From assembly GCA_002749535.1 (NCBI GenBank), contig MZZL01000406.1, forward strand, positions 863,075 through 927,074: a stretch of 64,000 nt of DNA, given 5' to 3'. Origin of the DNA: Apophysomyces variabilis (Eukaryota; Mucoromycota; Mucoromycetes; Mucorales; Mucoraceae). The position numbers and the translations under genes are program-made. Below are positions 36,128-47,745 of this stretch, piece by piece. Positions within the stretch are counted from its first letter, which is position 1. Every line of letters starts with the position of its first letter. Below the pieces are notes generated by a model, which saw only the letters and a list, made by a program, of their open reading frames with translations, made no database searches and was not told the DNA's origin.

Positions 36128-37178
36128 ATGAGCAATCTCGCAGTCTATGGTGGTGCTGGCGCTCTGGGTCGCGCCCTTGTTATCTACTTCAAGGAAAAAG
36201 GCTGGGTAACCATGAAATAACGCGAAAGCCAAAAGTGTGTTAAACAGACTCGAGCAGACCGTGACCAGCATCGATTTGGTGGAGAACACGAACGCTGATT
36301 TTAATGCGATCGTTAACGTCAATGATACTGTCGAAAATCAAGCACAGAGCGTGCATAATGAATTGGAAAAGTTCTTGGCTGGTAAAAAGCTCAATGCTGT
36401 ATTTTGTGTAGCCGGTGGATGGGCTGGTGGCAATGCATCCAGCAAAGGTAATGTGAAAATCATTTTGCTTGTTGATAATAGTTTCTCAATTCTACCTGCC
36501 TTAACACTCTGTCTTTCTTAGCTTTTCTAAGTAGCGCTGAGCTGATGTGGAAACAATCTGTGTATTCTTCCTTCGTGGCTGCTCGCTTGGCTGCTCTCAA
36601 TCTTGCAAAGTAAGCTGATATGTGTATATCAATGGAACATGGTGCATCAGAAAACCCGAGTCTCACACTTCTTTCTCTTCGGTAACAGTGGAGGGTTGTT
36701 AACCTTGACCGGTGCTTTGGCTGCCCAAGACGCAACCCCTGGTATGATTGGCTATGGTGTGGCCAAGGCAGCGGTCCATCACCTTGTAAAGGACTTGGCT
36801 GCACCAGGCGGAGGACTGCCTCAGGATGCAAAGGTCACTGCTATTTGCCCGTAAGTGGTTGTTTGAAACAGAACAAGAAAAACATTCTGTGTTGGGAAAC
36901 TTATGAGCTTCGTTCCTTAGTGTGACTCTGGATACCCCAATGAACAGAAAGTTTATGCCTGATGCGGATCATTCGACATGGACCCCTCTAGATGCCGTGG
37001 CAAAGTAAGTTACGAATATATACATATATATGCTTTCACACAAGGGGCAGCGATGGCTCAATAACATTACTTGTCCAGACAATTACATGACTATGCCACT
37101 GGAGCTGCACCATTGACTAGTGGCAAACTGGTGCAAGTAGTCACCAAGAACGGTGAAACAACATTTGACGAGATTTAA
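36128..37178 (+). CDS. Dihydropteridine reductase (SDR family)
   Basis: This enzyme regenerates tetrahydrobiopterin from quinonoid dihydrobiopterin using NADH. Exon 1 encodes the SDR nucleotide-binding motif [20 protein letters not shown]. After an intron come [19 protein letters not shown] and the hallmark [17 protein letters not shown]. Later exons carry [40 protein letters not shown], the active-site [16 protein letters not shown] (YxxxK), and [20 protein letters not shown], which closely matches animal QDPR. The end is [12 protein letters not shown]. There are six exons with introns near 36206-36259, 36449-36521, 36610-36689, 36852-36920 and 37005-37080. Length is about 240 aa, standard for QDPR. 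The gene ends 35 bp from the stop of the UCH gene on the other strand. Confidence 0.92.
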
Positions 37179-37213
37179 AGATGGAAAAAAAACGTCCACA
37201 TACTTTAATCAAG

Positions 37214-38209
37214 CTACTGTACTTTAGACAGGGCAATAGCACTGAAATTGTTTAATCCAGGCTCTCGTTGGATGAATTGCTTCATTATTTCGACCGCACT
37301 CTAAAACAACGATAAATCTGTGTACAAGAGGTTTTGAATGATGCGATATCAAACCTGAATCAAATCGACGCATTTACCATGATTAATAGGGAATGACTTG
37401 ATCCCGTCCAATTCGTATAGATGCTGGTCAATTTCAACAAAGCAAATGAAATGATCGGTCAACTGTTCGTCTAAGCTAGGAGGCTTGAATAGCATAAAAA
37501 TCAAAGCATTGAGGCATTTTCATTATCATTTTGGCCTTCTGCTTTACTGTCGCTTACTTGTGTCTGGCCTTCCTGCGCACTCGCAGCGTGGACATTCGCC
37601 AATGCCTTACATTTTTCCAGATAGTTGACTCGTTCATCTGATGTCATATGGCGTGTATCTTCTATAATTTGGCGAAACAACCCTGGCCCTGATAACAAAG
37701 ATAGAACAAAAGAGTATGAAATTCCTGTCAAGAAAATCAAAACAGCATATTTCCTTACCTACAATGTCCTGGTTGTTGGTCAGTGTATGTAATAAAGCCA
37801 TCATACCACAGGCATTGGATATCGTTTGCTTAAAAAATGCGACCTTTGGACTGATCATTTGCCCGTGTGCCTTTAAATGGTCCTCTTCTCGTTGCTTGAA
37901 ATCTTTGTATCCTTCGGTGATCGGGTACAGGAAAATAATAGCTTTGACAGGCTTTGGTATCATTGCAAGGAGTTCTGGTTCGAAACCTACGAATACATTT
38001 ATAGATATGAACTATTAAACACAAAGAGTGGACAACGCAACCTCTTTACCATATATATCTATGAAACGCCACGAACGATCTACCCCATTGTCATGAACGA
38101 TCTTTGCCAATAATCAATCCAAGGATGACGATATCGACTTTCTTACTTTATTCCAGACATCAGGATTTGCTTCCAAAGGAAGCCATTTCACTTTCGGTTT
38201 TTCTACCAT
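37214..38209 (-). CDS. Ubiquitin C-terminal hydrolase, UCH (peptidase C12) family
   Basis: A deubiquitinase of the UCHL3/Yuh1 type. Exon 1 (38209 to about 38150) encodes [20 protein letters not shown]. Exon 2 encodes [10 protein letters not shown] and exon 3 [20 protein letters not shown] then PITEGYKDF. The catalytic segment is [20 protein letters not shown], with the oxyanion Gln and nucleophile Cys. The crossover-loop region ends ASAQEGQTQ, and a 68-nt intron leads to [20 protein letters not shown] and [16 protein letters not shown] with the catalytic His and Asp. The last exon ends [20 protein letters not shown]. The family's full triad is intact; length is about 230 aa. The gene is convergent with the dihydropteridine reductase gene. 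Confidence 0.92.
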
Positions 38210-39151
38210 ATTAAAGTAAAAGGAACACTAACAGCGTGACTGAATGCATCGTAAGTGATGCACTGTGAGAAACTCGTAATTTAAGTGTGACATAGCTGGG
38301 ACACTAGCAAGATATCGAATAGCAGCGGCCTTTAAAGAAAAGCCATTTTGCTTAGTGCATCAATCAGAGTTCTATGCGCTTGATTTTCTCATTCACCACG
38401 TTTCTATATTGATCCATCAATGCAGTGTTACATCAAGAAACTGTACGTTACTTGATCGAGGTTAGTGCTCCAGCGAAGACGTAAGATACACGTTGATAAT
38501 AAATAAACAGAAAGATCTTGACGATGATATTCCCGTCATGCAATGATGTACCGTAGTCCCTCACCTAACAGTAGATCGCACAGTAACAAAAGGTCTTGAT
38601 AAACTTGAACAGGGTAAAAGGCACTACAGATGTCATAAAGTAAGGCAACCTTGAAGGTTGATAGTTGCAAGGCATGACGACAAGTGTTTCTTATCCCCTA
38701 GATCACGGCTCGTAATACCAAGGCGATTTGACCGCCAGCTTGGTTCACGACTGTCTTCCATTCAAGCTGGTAAGCATACGGAGTTCACACAGCGACAATG
38801 CGAGAATCCTGTTTATGAACTACGAGTGGTGCATGATCCATAGGTTGCGGTGCAACGCAAAGGAAACTGGTGTTAAGGCAACGAAGGATACGAAACGGAA
38901 AGGATTTATAAACTATGTAGATTTTGACACGTGGAGTTTGAGTACAACGTTGTTCATTTCAAATAAGCTTGGGTGGACTAGCAAGCCCCAAAAAGGCATC
39001 CAGTTTTTTCTTGCTCTTTTGTTCATGGTTAGGCAAGAGTTCTTCATCGTCTTAGGTTATGGTAAACCAGCCTTCTCCAGAAAAATATTAACGCCGTTCG
39101 GGTCACACCACGAACTTTTTTAATCGTCCTTTTTAGTGACTCATCTTCCGC
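38210..39151. other. Intergenic
   Basis: Promoters for the flanking divergent genes (UCH and R3H). The open frame at 38728-39123 has no conserved features and is not called. Confidence 0.5.
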
Positions 39152-39956
39152 ATGCCTGATAATCAAGAAATTGTCCATTCTACAACCAGCACAACTGACG
39201 AAACCATCCGTTCGTCTTCTGTTCCTATTCTTCTAAAGCGTCCAGCATCTTTGTCTCACTCATCTGATAAACGCCCACATACCCCCGATCCATCCACGTT
39301 GCGATCGTCAACACCGACACAAAATCAAAACGAGCCGTCCTTGACAAATGAATTAGACGAGTTCATTCTCGGTTTGCTGAAGAAACCACAAGAACGGATA
39401 TTTCTGTTGAAACTCGAACAGGATCTGGAAGCATTTATCAATAACTACCAGTTAAGAAATAAAACAAGTCTACCAAAAGTCCATAGCGTTTTTACGATCG
39501 TTCATTTTACATTAGATTGTTTCGATTGGATTTGCCACAGATGAATTCATATCAACGGCTGATGGTACATAAAGTAGCACCTTATTTCAAGTTGAGTCAT
39601 TTCTATGATCCTGTTCGGAGGTCTGTGTTTCTGTGCAAAAACCAATACACCGAACTGTAAGTGAGAAGGGTTACGGTAAACAAAAGAATGGAGAGTGTGC
39701 GATGCTAACTTTGGCCAGGCCGCCCGTCCGGTTCCCTGATCTTGTTGAGCAGGATCTAGAACAGGAAGAGGCTCCAAAATTCAAAATCATGCGCAGATCG
39801 CCATTGCCACACGCCCATACGTCGAAACGGACAGTGCCTCAGGATAAAAAACCAAAGACTTATGAGGAACGAAAAGCGGCCTATGAAGAAGCCAGAGCTC
39901 GGATCTTCTGTGGTATGGAAAGTCAATCTTCAGGCAAGGAGGATGAGGAAGAATAG
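39152..39956 (+). CDS. R3H-SUZ domain RNA-binding protein
   Basis: Predicted cytoplasmic single-stranded nucleic-acid-binding protein. The N-terminal about 60 residues are Ser/Thr/Pro-rich and likely disordered. The R3H domain starts FILGLLKKPQERIFLLKLEQ, continues DLEAFINNYQ and, after an intron, MNSYQRLMVHKVAPYFKLSH then FYDPVRRSVFLCKNQYTEL. The next exon begins PPVRFPDLVEQDLEQEEAPK followed by FKIMRR, the start of a SUZ domain, and ends PKTYEERKAAYEEARARIF plus an acidic tail. The first intron's donor is not strong: GTCCAT at 39479 or GTTTTT at 39488 both keep frame. The second intron (about 39659-39719) is canonical. Length is about 230 aa. Fungal relatives are poorly characterised. Confidence 0.85.
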
Positions 39957-41134
39957 AATACCAGACGATAAAATTATACTGCATTGCCAGAACAACAGAA
40001 GTCCTAGTACCTTTGTTGTTGTTTTCCCGCCCATTTTGCCCACCATCAAAATATATTATTCCCGAACGTTTCTTCCATATTATGAATGGCTTACTATTAT
40101 CATAGTTGACTTGAAGTTCTACATGGTCTAGTGAAAAACCAAGAGAAACCGATAAGCAGCGTCTACTACTACTTCGGATAAAGTATCCTGTCTTTTGTTA
40201 TGCTTACTCTCTGAATAACTGGTGTTCTATCCATATTAATTTAAGGATTCCGAGTCTTGTACCCATACCTTAGACTCTTCTAAAACTAAACATTACCACC
40301 TATGTAAGGTTTGCTTGGTCCAATTGAAATATATTTGCTGCTCATTCAACGTAACAAACCTGCTAATAATAATTTTATGTTCATCATGAAGTCTTTGAAA
40401 TAAAACTTGATCCGGCTTTCTGTCTATACAAGAACGTGCGTCCCATTGCTTCATAATTCAATGGTGTTGCCTTTATAAACGTATTATCCCTATCTCAGAT
40501 CGGATGGTTACCGTATCTCCAACTGAGCCGAGCAAGTTTGTATTGCGTTTGTGCTTACTATTAGACCAAATTCCAATGCGCCAAGTTTAATGTTGTGATC
40601 AAACTGATGTTCGTGTCGTCAGAAGACAAGATAAAGAACTCTTACTCCGGCTGGCCCTTCCGACAGGACAGTATTTCTCCTCGGTTTGGGGGGGGATAAA
40701 CACTGATGGTAAGCAAGAACAAGAGAAGAAGGAACGATGGTTAATAGGTTATGAAATTATCACAATGCATTTTGCTGTTGTTAGGAATTGTCAGGACATG
40801 ATCTCGTTAAGTAAGAGCGTTCCTCCCTATGACTGCAGCTTAACGTAAAACGAGCATGTGCATTACCATAGCAAAAGCGGTTTTCTAACTGAACTAGATA
40901 ACAAATTAACGTACTGTTACAGCTGTTCACACTAGGTCTAATGTTTCATTGTCACCCAACACCGTCCGATGTTTGATCTGCACATAAAGTATTTTACCGG
41001 TCCGAAAGAATCCGTCAATCTGAATATTAAGGTTTGACATTACCGGAGAATCAAAAGGTCGCGCTGCTGGTCTTGTTTTGTCTTTGGCGAACCAGGAACC
41101 CACCTTGTTCTGTATTCCAATCGAGCCAACCACC
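39957..41134. other. Intergenic
   Basis: About 1.2 kb, AT-rich, with a G8 run at 40688-40695. No gene recognised. Confidence 0.5.
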
Positions 41135-42274
41135 ATGGGCATCGATAGCTTACCTATAGAAATACTTGGCCGCATCACATCATCACTACCGCCTAGTTGT
41201 CTCTATGCCTGCTGCCTGACCAATAAGCGGTTTTACACAACATCCGTACCGCTACTGTGGCGAGATATCATACTAAAAAGTCTACTTACATGGGAGAAGC
41301 TTTGCATGAGCTTAGCTAATGCCCGAATGCCGCTTGGTCATCATGTTCGCCAAGTTCATATCGACTGCGATTTCAGCGATGATGATTGCATACGCTTGAT
41401 GAAGCACATGCCAAACCTAGAAGTGCTGGAGCTGGTACGTGCCGGAGACCTTACCGACCGTAGTATCGTCCCCTTGGCACAGACTTGTCTTCAACTGGAA
41501 GATATACACTTGCATTCATCTGCTATTACCTATCGCTCTCTACATTACTTCTCCGGATTAAAACGTCTCCGGAAACTGGATTTAAGCGGTTGTGGAGGGC
41601 TTTCACCGTTCGCTCTTCTTCCTTTGCAAAATTGCCCGCTGGAATTACTGAATTTATCCCTCTGCAGATGGCTTAATGCAAAAGATACAGCACTCGATTT
41701 AAAAGGTCTTTCGCTATTGAAGGAACTCAATCTTATTTGCTGCAGTACGGTGGGAAAAGAATTCATGCAATACCTTCTCCCATCGACGGACAACGAACCG
41801 GCGCCTTTACCACGCCTTCACACCTTTTCACTGACAGGTGATGATGCAGAGATTGACGACGATGTCATTATACCCTTTGTTAAATCGCACCCTCGCCTCA
41901 GGAGTCTAATTCTTATGGATTGTGCCATCACGGACAGATCATTGATTGCTATTCGTGATTATCTCCCAAAGTTATTGGACATCGAAATTTCATACTGTAA
42001 CCATGTTTCGAGCAGTGGAGTGCGGCAATTGGTTTTAGGCGTTCCGCGACTTGAAATGATCGGCGTCAAGAACTGTGACCTACCGAAAAAAGACTTTCCT
42101 GAAGTATGGAAAACGGATGTTGATCAAACGGACTCTCCTTTTGTCGATAGACTGACTTTCAGAGAGATTGAGCAGATTCGAGCAGGAAATCTCTCGGACA
42201 CACCAGCAGAAATCAACGAGCTTGAGCTTGCATCAACAGATACGTCTCCACGCAGCGTTTTCTTGCATATTTAA
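41135..42274 (+). CDS. F-box and leucine-rich-repeat protein
   Basis: A likely substrate receptor of an SCF ubiquitin ligase. The F-box is SLPIEILGRITSSLPPSCLY followed by ACCLTNKRFYTTSVPLLWRD near the N-terminus. Leucine-rich repeats follow: MPNLEVLELVRAGDLTDRSI, LRKLDLSGCGGLSPFALLPL, LELLNLSLCRWLNAKDTALD, LRSLILMDCAITDRSLIAIR, LLDIEISYCNHVSSSGVRQL. This is the cysteine-containing LRR type of Grr1/FBXL proteins. The gene is intronless, 379 aa. The frame is open from 41078, but the ATG at 41135 has an excellent context (ACCACCATGGG). Substrates are unknown. Confidence 0.9.
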   Translation: MGIDSLPIEILGRITSSLPPSCLYACCLTNKRFYTTSVPLLWRDIILKSLLTWEKLCMSLANARMPLGHHVRQVHIDCDFSDDDCIRLMKHMPNLEVLELVRAGDLTDRSIVPLAQTCLQLEDIHLHSSAITYRSLHYFSGLKRLRKLDLSGCGGLSPFALLPLQNCPLELLNLSLCRWLNAKDTALDLKGLSLLKELNLICCSTVGKEFMQYLLPSTDNEPAPLPRLHTFSLTGDDAEIDDDVIIPFVKSHPRLRSLILMDCAITDRSLIAIRDYLPKLLDIEISYCNHVSSSGVRQLVLGVPRLEMIGVKNCDLPKKDFPEVWKTDVDQTDSPFVDRLTFREIEQIRAGNLSDTPAEINELELASTDTSPRSVFLHI

Positions 42275-42749
42275 GCATGCTTAAACGCGAGCGGTCCGTC
42301 ATTCAACCACGTGTGGTAAAAGAAAGAACGAATACAAAGCAAACAAGGTCGATCCATACAACCAAAACCCATGACCCGAGCAATTGTGCAAGGAATACCT
42401 AGTCAGGCTTTTTTTTTTCTTTTCTTGAAGGGACGCATCTACTATGAAAGATTTCATACCAGACAATCAGGGTAGAAAACCGGTCGTCAAAGAATTGCGA
42501 AAACCGTATCTATTCGAGTTTCGCCAAAACACGATATTTGGAATGGATACTTGCTGATTTCATATGACGCTACTTATTGTTTGATCAATGTAAAAAGAAA
42601 ATACGGGCAAACTTTTGTAGGAATAGTGCGTTTTAATTCAAAATCCTTTCTATCGCTGTAAGCCAAAGAAAAAAAAACGAACACCAACTGTGCATTAAAT
42701 CATTTCTGCAATGAGTTTTGTTTACAGTCTTTCAGCCTTTCATTGACTT
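42275..42749. other. Convergent intergenic spacer
   Basis: 3' flanks of the F-box gene and the phosphodiesterase gene. Contains a poly-T run at 42410-42424 and A-rich runs. No gene seen. Confidence 0.6.
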
Positions 42750-44361
42750 TTACTCTAGTTCATATTCTAGCGTAAGATTTCCTTCCATGGTGCCGTTATT
42801 AGGAGCTGGTTCTAACTGAAGAATATGAGTCATGACCTGGTAGACCTCAACGTTCCAGAATGGCTTCAAGATGCCTCGCTTTTTGAAGGTCGGACCTTGC
42901 GCTACGAAAATGGCGCGTGATTGAGGAGACAGATTGTCATAACCATGTGTGCCACGTGGATGATATACATCTTGATGATCCGGATCAAATTCTGCATGCG
43001 TGACCAGATTCCATCCTGGATCTGGGACAACAAGGAGCGGTGCAATTCTCGAGTTATTGCTGAATTGATATCGCGCCGGAATGTGCTCCCTCTTATAGAC
43101 CTGAAAATGAGGTTTAGCCAGTTGATTCTGAAGACGCTTGAATGCTTGATAGAGTGCCTCCACAGCCTTGCCCTCGTGGAGATGTGGTGGAGGCCGAATA
43201 GCAAGTAGCGGTGACGATTCGATACGCCACATCAGAGATAACTCTTCATCCGTAAATACATCATCGTAAAAGATCAATCGCGATTTATCTGTGGCGGACA
43301 TTCCATGATCGCTTACAACCATGACATGAACGAAACTATCCAAGTTACGTGCCCTTAGTCCACTCAATAAACGACCAATACTAGCATCTGCTCTAACCAG
43401 TTGGGTCAAGGTCTAATAAAATTTGTGATAATGAGCAATCCATATGCTTTTCTTCTCCCTTCTCTTTCAATGCTATGAATCACCTCGTTAGCATAAGGAC
43501 CATATCGATGTCCAGCTTGATCAATTTGTGGGATATAAAGGCCTATAAATTGCGGTCTGCTTTCAAATGGAAGATCAAGCCAATCCAGCGCCTGATCCAT
43601 CTTTTCCTCAGGTGTCATATCATCGTTATAAGGAACACTATAGCTTGGGTGTAATCCATCAAACGACGTACTACATCCAGGCCACATCACCACACCAGCG
43701 AGCTTATTCTGGCGTTCGGCGGTATTCCAGATCTGAAAACTAGTCTTAGGTTGCGCATGTCTTCTGAACAATATCACACCCTCTCTCTCTCCTTCTCTTA
43801 TTTTTCTCTCATTTACCGGTTCGCCGCCCCACCATTTGGCGTCCCAGCTCTGTGCAGGGCTTTTGTAGTTGAAGGTTTCGTTTAAATCCGAATCCCAAAA
43901 ATAGTTTGCTATAATACCATGGTTCTCAGGATAGAGACCAGTGACAAGAGTCCAATGATTTGGAAATGTGATAGGCTACACATACATACACATGAAACGT
44001 GAGCCATCTTCTGCACAATACAGCAAAACAAGGATAGCAAACCGGAAAAGAGGGAGTCATCCATCTTGCCCGCACACCGTTATCCGCTATCGTTACGCTA
44101 GTAAATACCAAGGAAAAAGAACCAAGCAAGGTTCCTTGAATATCAGTTACCTATCTGGCTCAGGTACGGTGTTAGATGCATGTCAAGATCATCATTAACA
44201 ACGCCATCCAGAGATATCACCACCAAGGTGGGATAAAAATCATGCGTTCCATTGTTAAATACGACTTTATGTTCGGCACTTTGCCACGGCTTCAGAACTG
44301 CAGCACCGAAACCAACCAAACTAAGCACCAAGAAAAGGGCTATGCTTATTTTATGTCGCAT
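42750..44361 (-). CDS. Ectonucleotide pyrophosphatase/phosphodiesterase (NPP family)
   Basis: A type II membrane or secreted phosphodiesterase with a two-zinc alkaline-phosphatase-like active site. The N-terminal signal anchor is KISIALFLVLSLVGFGAAVL. Exon 1 has VVISLDGVVNDDLD (first metal Asp). Exon 2 supplies ADNGVRARWMTPSFP, and exon 3 ITFPNHWTLVTGLYPENHGI, where the Thr is the nucleophile. WWGGEP joins by an intron to IWNTAERQNKLAGVVMWPGC. The remaining metal ligands sit in YIPQIDQAGHRYGP, VVSDHGM and RGTHGYDN. Intron 5 uses GTGATTC as donor, giving YANE|TLTQLVRADASIGRLL, which fits the family. The usual DGF(R/D) after LDG is replaced by DGVVND. Length is about 470 aa. The gene is convergent with the F-box gene. 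Confidence 0.9.
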
Positions 44362-45375
44362 TATCCAACGTTGTTTGGGGGACTATGGCGAAGGTCAATA
44401 CTTTAGGCATCTCTTTTCCTTCCTCCATGGCAAATATTACCGCATTCACAGCTGGAATGGTTTGGTATGCACCAGATGATTCGTTACCCCGCCCTGATTG
44501 CGATTGGGGCAACAGATGCTGCCGCTCTTGCGTAGTATCCTGTACGCTGCTCATCCAAAGGGGGAAACAACCTAACTGTGAAAGCAGTGTGCATTGCCTC
44601 GGTGCAGCGGAATGCCAAAATAGCCCTACAAAGTTGGGTTCTGTTCCGCACTGGGAAAATGCTGAACAACGATCGATCCAGTCGATGTACAAAGACAAAA
44701 AGCAGAAACATCTGATATTTCATAGAGAATTATGCCTATGCGTAGGAAGGAAAAGCTAGCCGCCTAAATCAATCTCATCTTCTGGCCCTCTATATTTATG
44801 ATCAAGGAAAGGGACAATACCCTACCACACGCACCGAAAGCTTAGTATATCGGGTGTCGCTATGGAAGCAATTTTGTCTGGAACAAGTTCCACCTTAGAT
44901 ACGAATTTTGCTTTTGCCATGGAAACAAAAAGCGATAGTTAACTAGCTGACGTCTTACAATAGCTTTTGTTTTTGTTTCGCAAAAAGCGCCCTCACAGAC
45001 TTGATGCTGTAACTACGTATAAGCTATGTAACTTTCTTAACTTATAGTAAAATGATGGATAGAATGTAATCCTTTCTACGACAAAGTATCATACGTGCCT
45101 CTATCGTAGTGTAGCGATACAAGAAACAATAGTACTCCTTAGATTATGCCAAGACTATTTAAGAGCGCTTACATTCTATTTTTTACATAGTCAGTTCGGA
45201 TGGCTATCGAAGTTTTGGAGGTTGGCATTCGAAATGAGACGAAGGTCACTTGAGTACTAGGCATACCTTTTGTTGACGTTATTGGGTACGGAGTTCCAAA
45301 TATTTTTTGCGTGTTGTACACCACCTGGCACTGCCTGCTGACGAAAAAGGATCCCTCTTTCTGAAATTTCGGTTC
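44362..45375. other. Intergenic, divergent promoter region
   Basis: Overlapping open frames on both strands at 44351-44759 look like chance overlap: there is no domain and no consistent exon structure. No RNA or repeat found. Confidence 0.5.
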
Positions 45376-46154
45376 ATGGAAACATTGAGCAATCGCAAGC
45401 AGCAACAGTCAAGTAATCAAGAAGACAATGTGGAATTCCTTGATGAAGAGGGTAATCATCAGCGTCGGTGATTGAAGCATTGTTTCATATACTTAGTCCA
45501 CCTAGAACAAGAGCGGCTATTGCAAGAACTTCGGACCCAAAACGAGAAATCCAACCTTTTTATACAGGCATGGAAAAACAATCAGAATATAGAGAGCGTT
45601 GACTAATAAAAGAACATATAGAGAGGGTTGGTAATTATCGCATTGCTTATCTCGGCTACGTAAGTAAAAGGATCACCAACCCAAATCCATTACATGTATT
45701 CAATGACAATAGATATGTCATATTCTTGTACGACCTTGCATACCCATCCAATATTTTTTCGGTGCCATTGATCCCGGTACCAGTTACCTATGCGCCTGTT
45801 GTGTCGCATGTTTCGGTACCGTGGTTGGCAGGGATGGCAAGCCTTCTCTCGCTATACCTTTCCATCTATACGCTTCTCCAAACTTGTCGTTTAACCCCAC
45901 GCGAGCTTGTGTGGTCTAGCCCCATGCATCGAGGACTGGGTCCTCTTGATATGACCGGAGTCGGCCTAACGCTTGTCGCGGGTTCTATATCGCCGCTTAT
46001 GGCCCTGGTGAACACAACTTGGGTTGAGCTTGTCTACTGGCTCTTACCGCTGGCAGTGTTAGGCTTAATATTACTGGCCATTCATATGATGCGGCAAGTA
46101 GAAAATAACTTTGACGATTTAGAGAAGTCTCGCTATAAATATAAAGGAGCGTAG
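45376..46154 (+). CDS. Four-helix membrane protein of unknown function
   Basis: Exon 1 (ATG at 45376) encodes a hydrophilic start rich in Gln and acidic residues (KQQQSSNQEDNVEFLDEE). After an intron, EQERLLQELRTQNEKSNLFI follows. The next part has LVIIALLISAT, spliced (donor GTAAGT near 45660) to YVIFLYDLAYPSNIFSVP, making helix 1. Later helices are WLAGMASLLSLYLSIYTLLQ, MTGVGLTLVAGSISPLMALV and LVYWLLPLAVLGLILLAIHM, and the tail is basic. About 220 aa. The join between exon 2 and helix 1 (45560-45627) is unresolved: the best option is a GC-AG intron starting at the GCATGG after FIQ. I do not recognise a family. Confidence 0.7.
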
Positions 46155-47745
46155 ATAGGATAAAGTTTTATCATCATCAACATCATCATTTTTCCGTTTA
46201 CGCTATGCAGTAAGCAGTGTACTAGTTGGCCTTTTGCGTTCTATTACCATGAAAAAGGGAACAAAACGCTATCATGTTTTGTTTTGCAGTCAGGAAAGAA
46301 TAAGCACTGTAGACCATTACATATTGTTGACCTAACGTTAAATAGCAAATAACAGCTTATTACCTGCTGTGCAAGGCAGCAGCCAAGTGGTACGAGCGAA
46401 AGCGACACGCCTCTTGTCGTGTTTTCTCCATGTGTTGTTTCGGTTTTGTACAGTCCTATTCCGGCGCGTTTCCCACAGCATTATTTGTGGGTCGACGGCC
46501 CCTTACCCTTTCCTATCCTTAAATAACACATAGCCATAGCGTGTTGGCGACAGTTCTGTCATGTGTATTTTTCTCGTATTCATCCTAAAAATATTACCAA
46601 CAGGAAACACAGCAGTCGTACCTTTTGGTTTGCTATCTGATTATCGATCCTTTCATTTCTGGCATAACAAGTTATGTGTGATTAACTAGGGCACAAGCAT
46701 TCCACGTTTTCAATAACAAGTGTCACAACGCTTAAAGAGTGCAGATAAACCTGCTTATACTGCGGAAGATCAATATCAACAAAGCCGTTAGTATCCTCCA
46801 ACCTAGCCTTGATTTCGGAAATAGACCGATGTAGCTGGGTAACACTGACCTATTTTTTCTGTCCCCTGTTTCTCTCAGTGCTATCCCTATATGTCTCGGT
46901 ATGAGATACCATTGCTTTAGTTATGCCAAAGGATTCACTGCTATCAGTTCGTTACTCCAAGAATATAAACCGCCGAGATAAACTGTTATCCTGACGAAGA
47001 GCAAGGGTGGGTTAGGCCAAGATATCACTATCCTCATCAGGATATGGTGCCAGAGCAAATGTAAAAAAGGAGATATAGAAATGGTTTTGATGTATCCACA
47101 TGTATAAATGATATTTTTAGCATTTGCTATGCAATTTAAACAAGGTTTACAAGTCTTTCAAGACTGATTGCTAAAGGTCATTGACCTCAACGGTAACTTA
47201 CCGGTTAGGCATCTTTCACCAGATTATTCGTCAATTAATATAATAAGCAAACTCATACTTATAGCTTGCGTGCTGTTATTCTTTGAATAAAGAAAAAGGA
47301 GCGCAAGATAAGGCTGCTAGCTATCTGATGATACGAGTAATGATTTATTATCCTGAAACAGGAATTAATTGTTCACAAAATATGAATTAAGCTTTTGTGA
47401 TTGCGACTGGAAACTAACAATTTGGAGCGTATGTTTACTTTGATCGCGAAAGATCTTGATTTTAAGACATAATATTCTCATTATAACAGTGATTTACAAT
47501 ATTAAACATTTTTAGCCTGACTTCAACGTTTAGGTTAGTTCAACGTTTCGATGCAGAGGTTCGGTTTTCCCGACTGTAAAAGATAGCATCGGAAAATCAT
47601 TGTGACTGATAATTCCTATAGATGGAAATTCAGCAATCCACGTTTTTCGTACTTTCGCAGGCCCAGTGAATAAAAAATAGAATTTGTTCTGTGTCATGCT
47701 AAATTCTTTTTCTCTCTTTCTTGTTCTTTTTACAAAATCCACTCT
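46155..47745. other. Intergenic, AT-rich
   Basis: About 1.6 kb with no frame that looks coding and no RNA gene recognised. CAT/ATC repeats occur just downstream of the preceding stop (46170-46190). Confidence 0.5.

Noticed and set aside
37501..37570. Apparent stop (ENASML then TGA) suggesting a truncated UCH
   Set aside because: A GTAAGC donor after EGQTQ and a TTCAAG acceptor remove the stop and rejoin the conserved C-terminal part in frame.
41078..41134. Upstream extension of the F-box protein
   Set aside because: It would need a TTG start; the ATG at 41135 has a far better context and sits just before the F-box.
44385..44759. 124-codon plus frame overlapping minus frames upstream of the phosphodiesterase
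   Set aside because: It overlaps the start of a well-supported gene, contains no domain and lies in its promoter region.
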